The translations under genes were made by a program, and so were the position numbers. This document shows, in pieces, positions 1-5,137 of a stretch of DNA of 5,137 nt. The stretch covers positions 1 through 5,137 of the forward strand of contig JAGXHO010000185.1 of the NCBI GenBank assembly GCA_024636105.1, given 5' to 3'. The stretch is from Trueperaceae bacterium. Lineage in GTDB: Bacteria; Deinococcota; Deinococci; Deinococcales; Trueperaceae. Within the stretch, counting starts at the first letter, position 1. The number at the start of each line of letters is the position of its first letter. Below the pieces are notes generated by a model that saw nothing but the letters and a program-made list of their open reading frames with translations, had not been told where the DNA came from and ran no database searches.

Positions 1-64
1 CGTTCGGACCGCCCGGGCGGGACCCCGGCCCGTTCGCCGGCGGCCCCTCTGAGGGCTCCCGGTC

Positions 65-73
65 TGCTAGGAT
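65..73 (+). promoter_or_regulatory. predicted extended -10 promoter for carD
   Basis: TGCTAGGAT reads as an extended -10 (TG-n-TAGGAT) with the TAnnnT pattern used by the housekeeping sigma factor. It contains the only TA dinucleotide in positions 1-213, so it is the only TAnnnT candidate upstream of carD. No recognisable -35 lies 16-18 bases upstream, which is tolerable for an extended -10. Transcription would start near 80-81, leaving a leader of about 133 bases before the carD ATG. The call is by pattern only. Confidence 0.5.
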
Positions 74-80
74 GCAGGGC

Positions 81-149
81 GTGATGGTGTCGTCGATCCT
101 CGAACCCTCGGCGAACCACCCGAACCCCAACCACCACCCTCGAACGTGA
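81..149 (+). CDS. possible 22-codon leader ORF upstream of carD
   Basis: A GTG (or the ATG at 84) opens a frame of 22 codons ending in TGA at 147-149, 64 bases before the carD ATG. The predicted peptide begins MMVSSILEPSA and ends in a His/Asn/Pro-rich stretch, NHPNPNHHPRT. The GTG lies 7 bases after the predicted -10 hexamer, where a leaderless start would fall, and there is no Shine-Dalgarno. I do not recognise the peptide. The same frame is open leftward to the window edge, so this could instead be the end of an upstream gene, or chance in GC-rich DNA. It is a weak candidate, listed because of its position relative to the promoter. Confidence 0.25.
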   Translation: MMVSSILEPSANHPNPNHHPRT

Positions 150-204
150 ACGCCGTCGCTTCCCGACCGGTTTCGGCCGGCAGGCGACCGTGCCGCGCTC
201 GTCG

Positions 205-211
205 AAGGGAG
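205..211 (+). promoter_or_regulatory. ribosome-binding site of carD
   Basis: AAGGGAG is a good match to the Shine-Dalgarno core. It ends 2 bases before ATG 214 (tight) and 8 bases before TTG 220 (ideal). It makes the GTG at 190 unlikely as the main start and leaves open a choice between 214 and 220. Confidence 0.5.
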
Positions 212-213
212 CC

Positions 214-726
214 ATGACCTTGAAAGACAGCCCCAAGGACTTCAAGAACGGCGACCAGGTCGTCCTGCCTCCGTACGGCGTCGGCATCGTCTCGGGCACG
301 ACCACCAAGACGGTCGCCGGCGCCGCACTCGCCTACTACGAGGTGCAGTTCCCAAACGGCACCTCCAAGGCGTTCGTGCCGGTTCATGCACCTCAAGAGG
401 CTGGCCTTCGGCCCGCCCTCACCGAAGAGGAAGTTCAGGCGGTCCTGGAGCGCCTCGCCCATGGGCGCATCACGTTGCCCAAGCAGTGGGCGGCGCGCCA
501 CCGCAAGGTGACCGACATCCTCACGAGCGGCGACCCCTACCAGATCGCCACCCTCGCGAGCGAGTTGCGCCGCTGGGACCTCGAGCGCGGGCTACCCGAC
601 CTCGACCGCCAAGCCTACCGCCGGGCGCTGCGCCTGCTCGCCGGTGAGATCAGCGCCGTCTTGGACATCACCGCTCAGGAAGCCCGCCAGATGATGGACG
701 CGGGCGACGAAGACGACCTGAACTGA
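214..726 (+). CDS. carD: CarD/CdnL-family RNA polymerase-binding transcription regulator
   Basis: CarD-family proteins bind the RNA polymerase beta subunit and contact the upstream edge of the transcription bubble, stabilising open complexes at many promoters. The 170-residue product has the family's two parts. An N-terminal Tudor-like polymerase-interaction domain covers about 8-62 (FKNGDQVVLPPYGVGIV, then YYEVQFPNGTSKAFVPV). A helical DNA-binding domain covers about 66-160. LPKQWAARHRK contains W92, which aligns with the Trp that wedges into the minor groove in Thermus CarD. RGLPDLDRQAYRRAL and the DLN ending also match the Thermus protein, which is about 164 residues. I chose ATG 214 because it lies just upstream of the conserved FxxGD and has AAGGGAG at 205-211, although the gap is only 2 bases. 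GTG 190 would add 8 residues; TTG 220 would remove 2 and give a better-spaced site. The gene stands alone on the + strand, converging on the nuclease-like gene. Family assignment is very secure; the exact start is not. Confidence 0.95.
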   Translation: MTLKDSPKDFKNGDQVVLPPYGVGIVSGTTTKTVAGAALAYYEVQFPNGTSKAFVPVHAPQEAGLRPALTEEEVQAVLERLAHGRITLPKQWAARHRKVTDILTSGDPYQIATLASELRRWDLERGLPDLDRQAYRRALRLLAGEISAVLDITAQEARQMMDAGDEDDLN

Positions 727-762
727 CCGCGGCGCCCTGCGCGCCCGACCCGAGCGAGGCAT

Positions 763-794
763 CGGCCGCCGCGCGCTCCTGCGCGCGGTGGCCG
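763..794. terminator. hairpin between convergent carD and the nuclease-like gene (likely bidirectional terminator)
   Basis: The arms CGGCCGCCGCGCGC (763-776) and GCGCGCGGTGGCCG (781-794) pair over 14 bp around a TCCT loop. The one imperfect pair is a G-U in the + strand RNA and a C-A mismatch in the minus-strand RNA. It starts 36 bases after the carD stop and 21 bases beyond the nuclease-like gene's stop, where a shared terminator is expected. Neither side has a U-tract, so intrinsic termination is not certain. The rest of 727-815 shows nothing else. Confidence 0.55.
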
Positions 795-815
795 CTGGAG
801 CCCGTTCACCACGCA

Positions 816-1217
816 TCACGGCCTGGACCGTGCCAGCCACCGCAGCGCGATGGCGTACGCCGCGTAGCCATCGAGCACCTCCGGGGGTGGGCGGAAGCCG
901 ACCGGCACCAGGCGACGCCAGCCGCGGGCCGGACGGTCGCGCCAGTACAGCAGGCGCCCCTCCTCGCTCGTGGCACGCTCGTCGATCAGGTCGATGGCTC
1001 GGCCCGAGGCCGCGAAGCGCGCCCGCGCCGCGCGCGACCCGGTGCCGTCGCCCAGCGCGATCGCCGCGCCGACCGGCACCTCGAGGTGCTCGAGCTCGGA
1101 TGCGTCGACGACCGCGACCCGCAGCAACCGCCCGTCGCGCGCGACCCACGCCAGGCCGATCCGCCGCCCGGGGTCCACCCCCAGCACGGCCGTGTCCGAC
1201 GCGAGGCGTTCCTGCAC
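816..1217 (-). CDS. RuvC/YqgF-like RNase H-fold nuclease-family protein
   Basis: This is a 133-residue cytoplasmic protein with the layout of the RuvC/YqgF RNase H-fold group, whose members process pre-16S rRNA ends or cut Holliday junctions. The first strand gives VLGVDPGRRIGLAWV with D15. ALGDGTGSR (D57) ends a middle strand. DLIDERATSEEG (D79, E80) matches the YqgF DERxT motif. The end, P-x-GFRPPPEVLDGYAAYAIALRWL, supplies D116, the expected last metal ligand. The acidic set therefore looks intact. The GDGTGSR and RLVPVGFRPPP stretches resemble the YqgF-like branch I recall from cyanobacteria more than canonical RuvX, so I give no gene symbol. The start is GTG 1215-1217. An in-frame TAG at 1227-1229 rules out a longer protein, and no convincing Shine-Dalgarno is present. 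A -10-like element ends 6 bases before the GTG, which fits a leaderless mRNA. Its substrate cannot be read from the sequence. The gene follows rpoC in the same direction but is separated by a strong hairpin. Confidence 0.85.
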   Translation of the reverse strand: MQERLASDTAVLGVDPGRRIGLAWVARDGRLLRVAVVDASELEHLEVPVGAAIALGDGTGSRAARARFAASGRAIDLIDERATSEEGRLLYWRDRPARGWRRLVPVGFRPPPEVLDGYAAYAIALRWLARSRP

Positions 1218-1223
1218 GGCGCG

Positions 1224-1232
1224 AGCCTAGCA
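1224..1232 (-). promoter_or_regulatory. predicted extended -10 promoter for the nuclease-like gene (leaderless)
   Basis: On the minus strand this reads TGCTAGGCT, an extended -10 with hexamer TAGGCT. Exactly 6 bases separate it from the G of the GTG start at 1217, so the predicted +1 coincides with the first base of the start codon. Leaderless mRNAs with a TAnnnT box just before the start codon are known to be common in Deinococcus. The -35 position (about 1247-1252) has no good match. Confidence 0.55.
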
Positions 1233-1234
1233 CG

Positions 1235-1255
1235 CGTCCGGTCCATGCCCGGACG
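1235..1255. repeat. short inverted repeat in the promoter region of the nuclease-like gene
   Basis: CGTCCGG (1235-1241) and CCGGACG (1249-1255) form a 7-bp perfect dyad with a 7-base spacer. It lies between the -10 and -35 positions of the predicted promoter and could be an operator or a small RNA stem. Short GC-rich dyads are common by chance in DNA of this composition. Confidence 0.3.
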
Positions 1256-1291
1256 GCCTCGAGCGCGGGCCGCCGACGCGGCGCACCCCCC

Positions 1292-1334
1292 ACGAGGCGC
1301 GCCCCCGGTCGCATCGACCGGGGGCGCGCTTCGT
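1292..1334 (-). terminator. long hairpin downstream of rpoC (probable terminator)
   Basis: The core arms GCGCGCCCCCGGTCG (1297-1311) and CGACCGGGGGCGCGC (1315-1329) are perfectly complementary over 15 bp with a 3-base CAT loop. The pairing extends outward to 1292/1334, giving 20 pairs with a single G-T at 1296/1330. It begins 38 bases past the rpoC stop and lies upstream of the nuclease-like gene's promoter. In the rpoC direction it is followed by a G-run rather than a U-tract; the + direction has only TTCGTT. End-of-operon terminator or 3' stabilising stem is an inference from position. Confidence 0.65.
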
Positions 1335-1372
1335 TCAGCCTGAACGCCCGACGGGCGCCGATGGTACCGGAC

Positions 1373-5137
<3,765 letters not shown>

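Noticed and set aside
9..20. 12-bp palindrome CCGCCCGGGCGG near the left edge, as a terminator of an upstream gene
   Set aside because: It has no loop and no U-tract, and the composition makes such palindromes common; nothing upstream is visible to support it.
163..180. Competing small stems in the carD leader as an attenuator or riboswitch
   Set aside because: The stems are only 4 bp each, with no U-tract and no known riboswitch core; too weak to call.
67..501. A 144-codon minus-strand ORF opposite carD
   Set aside because: It lies antisense to a well-supported gene, and its translation shows no recognisable motif.
592..1314. A 240-codon minus-strand ORF overlapping the end of carD and the nuclease-like gene
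   Set aside because: Its translation is Arg/Ala/Gly-rich low complexity with no motif, and it overlaps two recognised genes in another frame; typical of GC-rich DNA.

Overview
The window is GC-rich core-genome DNA that looks like a Deinococcota (Deinococcus-Thermus) chromosome, possibly a Truepera-like or Deinococcus-like member. Two things point there. The RNA polymerase beta' subunit carries the end of the large N-terminal barrel-sandwich insertion typical of Thermus and Deinococcus, and it resembles Thermus beta' along its whole visible length. The CarD protein also matches the Thermus form closely (VVLPPYGVG near the start, LPKQWAARHRK in the middle, DLN at the end). The lineage is inferred from remembered family sequences, not from a search.

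Layout. Positions 1-213 hold a GC-rich leader region. It has one extended -10 promoter (65-73), a possible 22-codon leader ORF (81-149) and a ribosome-binding site. carD runs on the + strand from about 214 to 726. The 89-base gap between convergent genes (727-815) contains a strong hairpin (763-794). A small RNase H-fold protein of the RuvC/YqgF type is on the minus strand (816-1217), probably made from a leaderless mRNA whose -10 element lies at 1224-1232. The interval 1218-1372 carries that promoter, a short dyad, and a 20-bp hairpin (1292-1334) just downstream of rpoC. rpoC fills 1373-5137 on the minus strand. It runs off the right edge and lacks roughly its first 270 residues; rpoB would be expected beyond that edge.

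How the genes relate. rpoC encodes the largest catalytic subunit of RNA polymerase. CarD binds the polymerase beta subunit and stabilises the open promoter complex. Two genes of the transcription machinery therefore sit within 1.4 kb, separated by a nuclease-family gene whose relatives act in rRNA maturation or junction processing. The hairpins suggest that rpoC, the nuclease-like gene and carD are separate transcription units. The two predicted promoters share the string TGCTAGG.

I found no mobile element, CRISPR array, tRNA, rRNA or clearly new multigene system. The points most worth checking are the predicted leaderless start of the nuclease-like gene, the leader ORF in front of carD, and a Gln-to-Glu change at a normally conserved beta' position just before the trigger loop.
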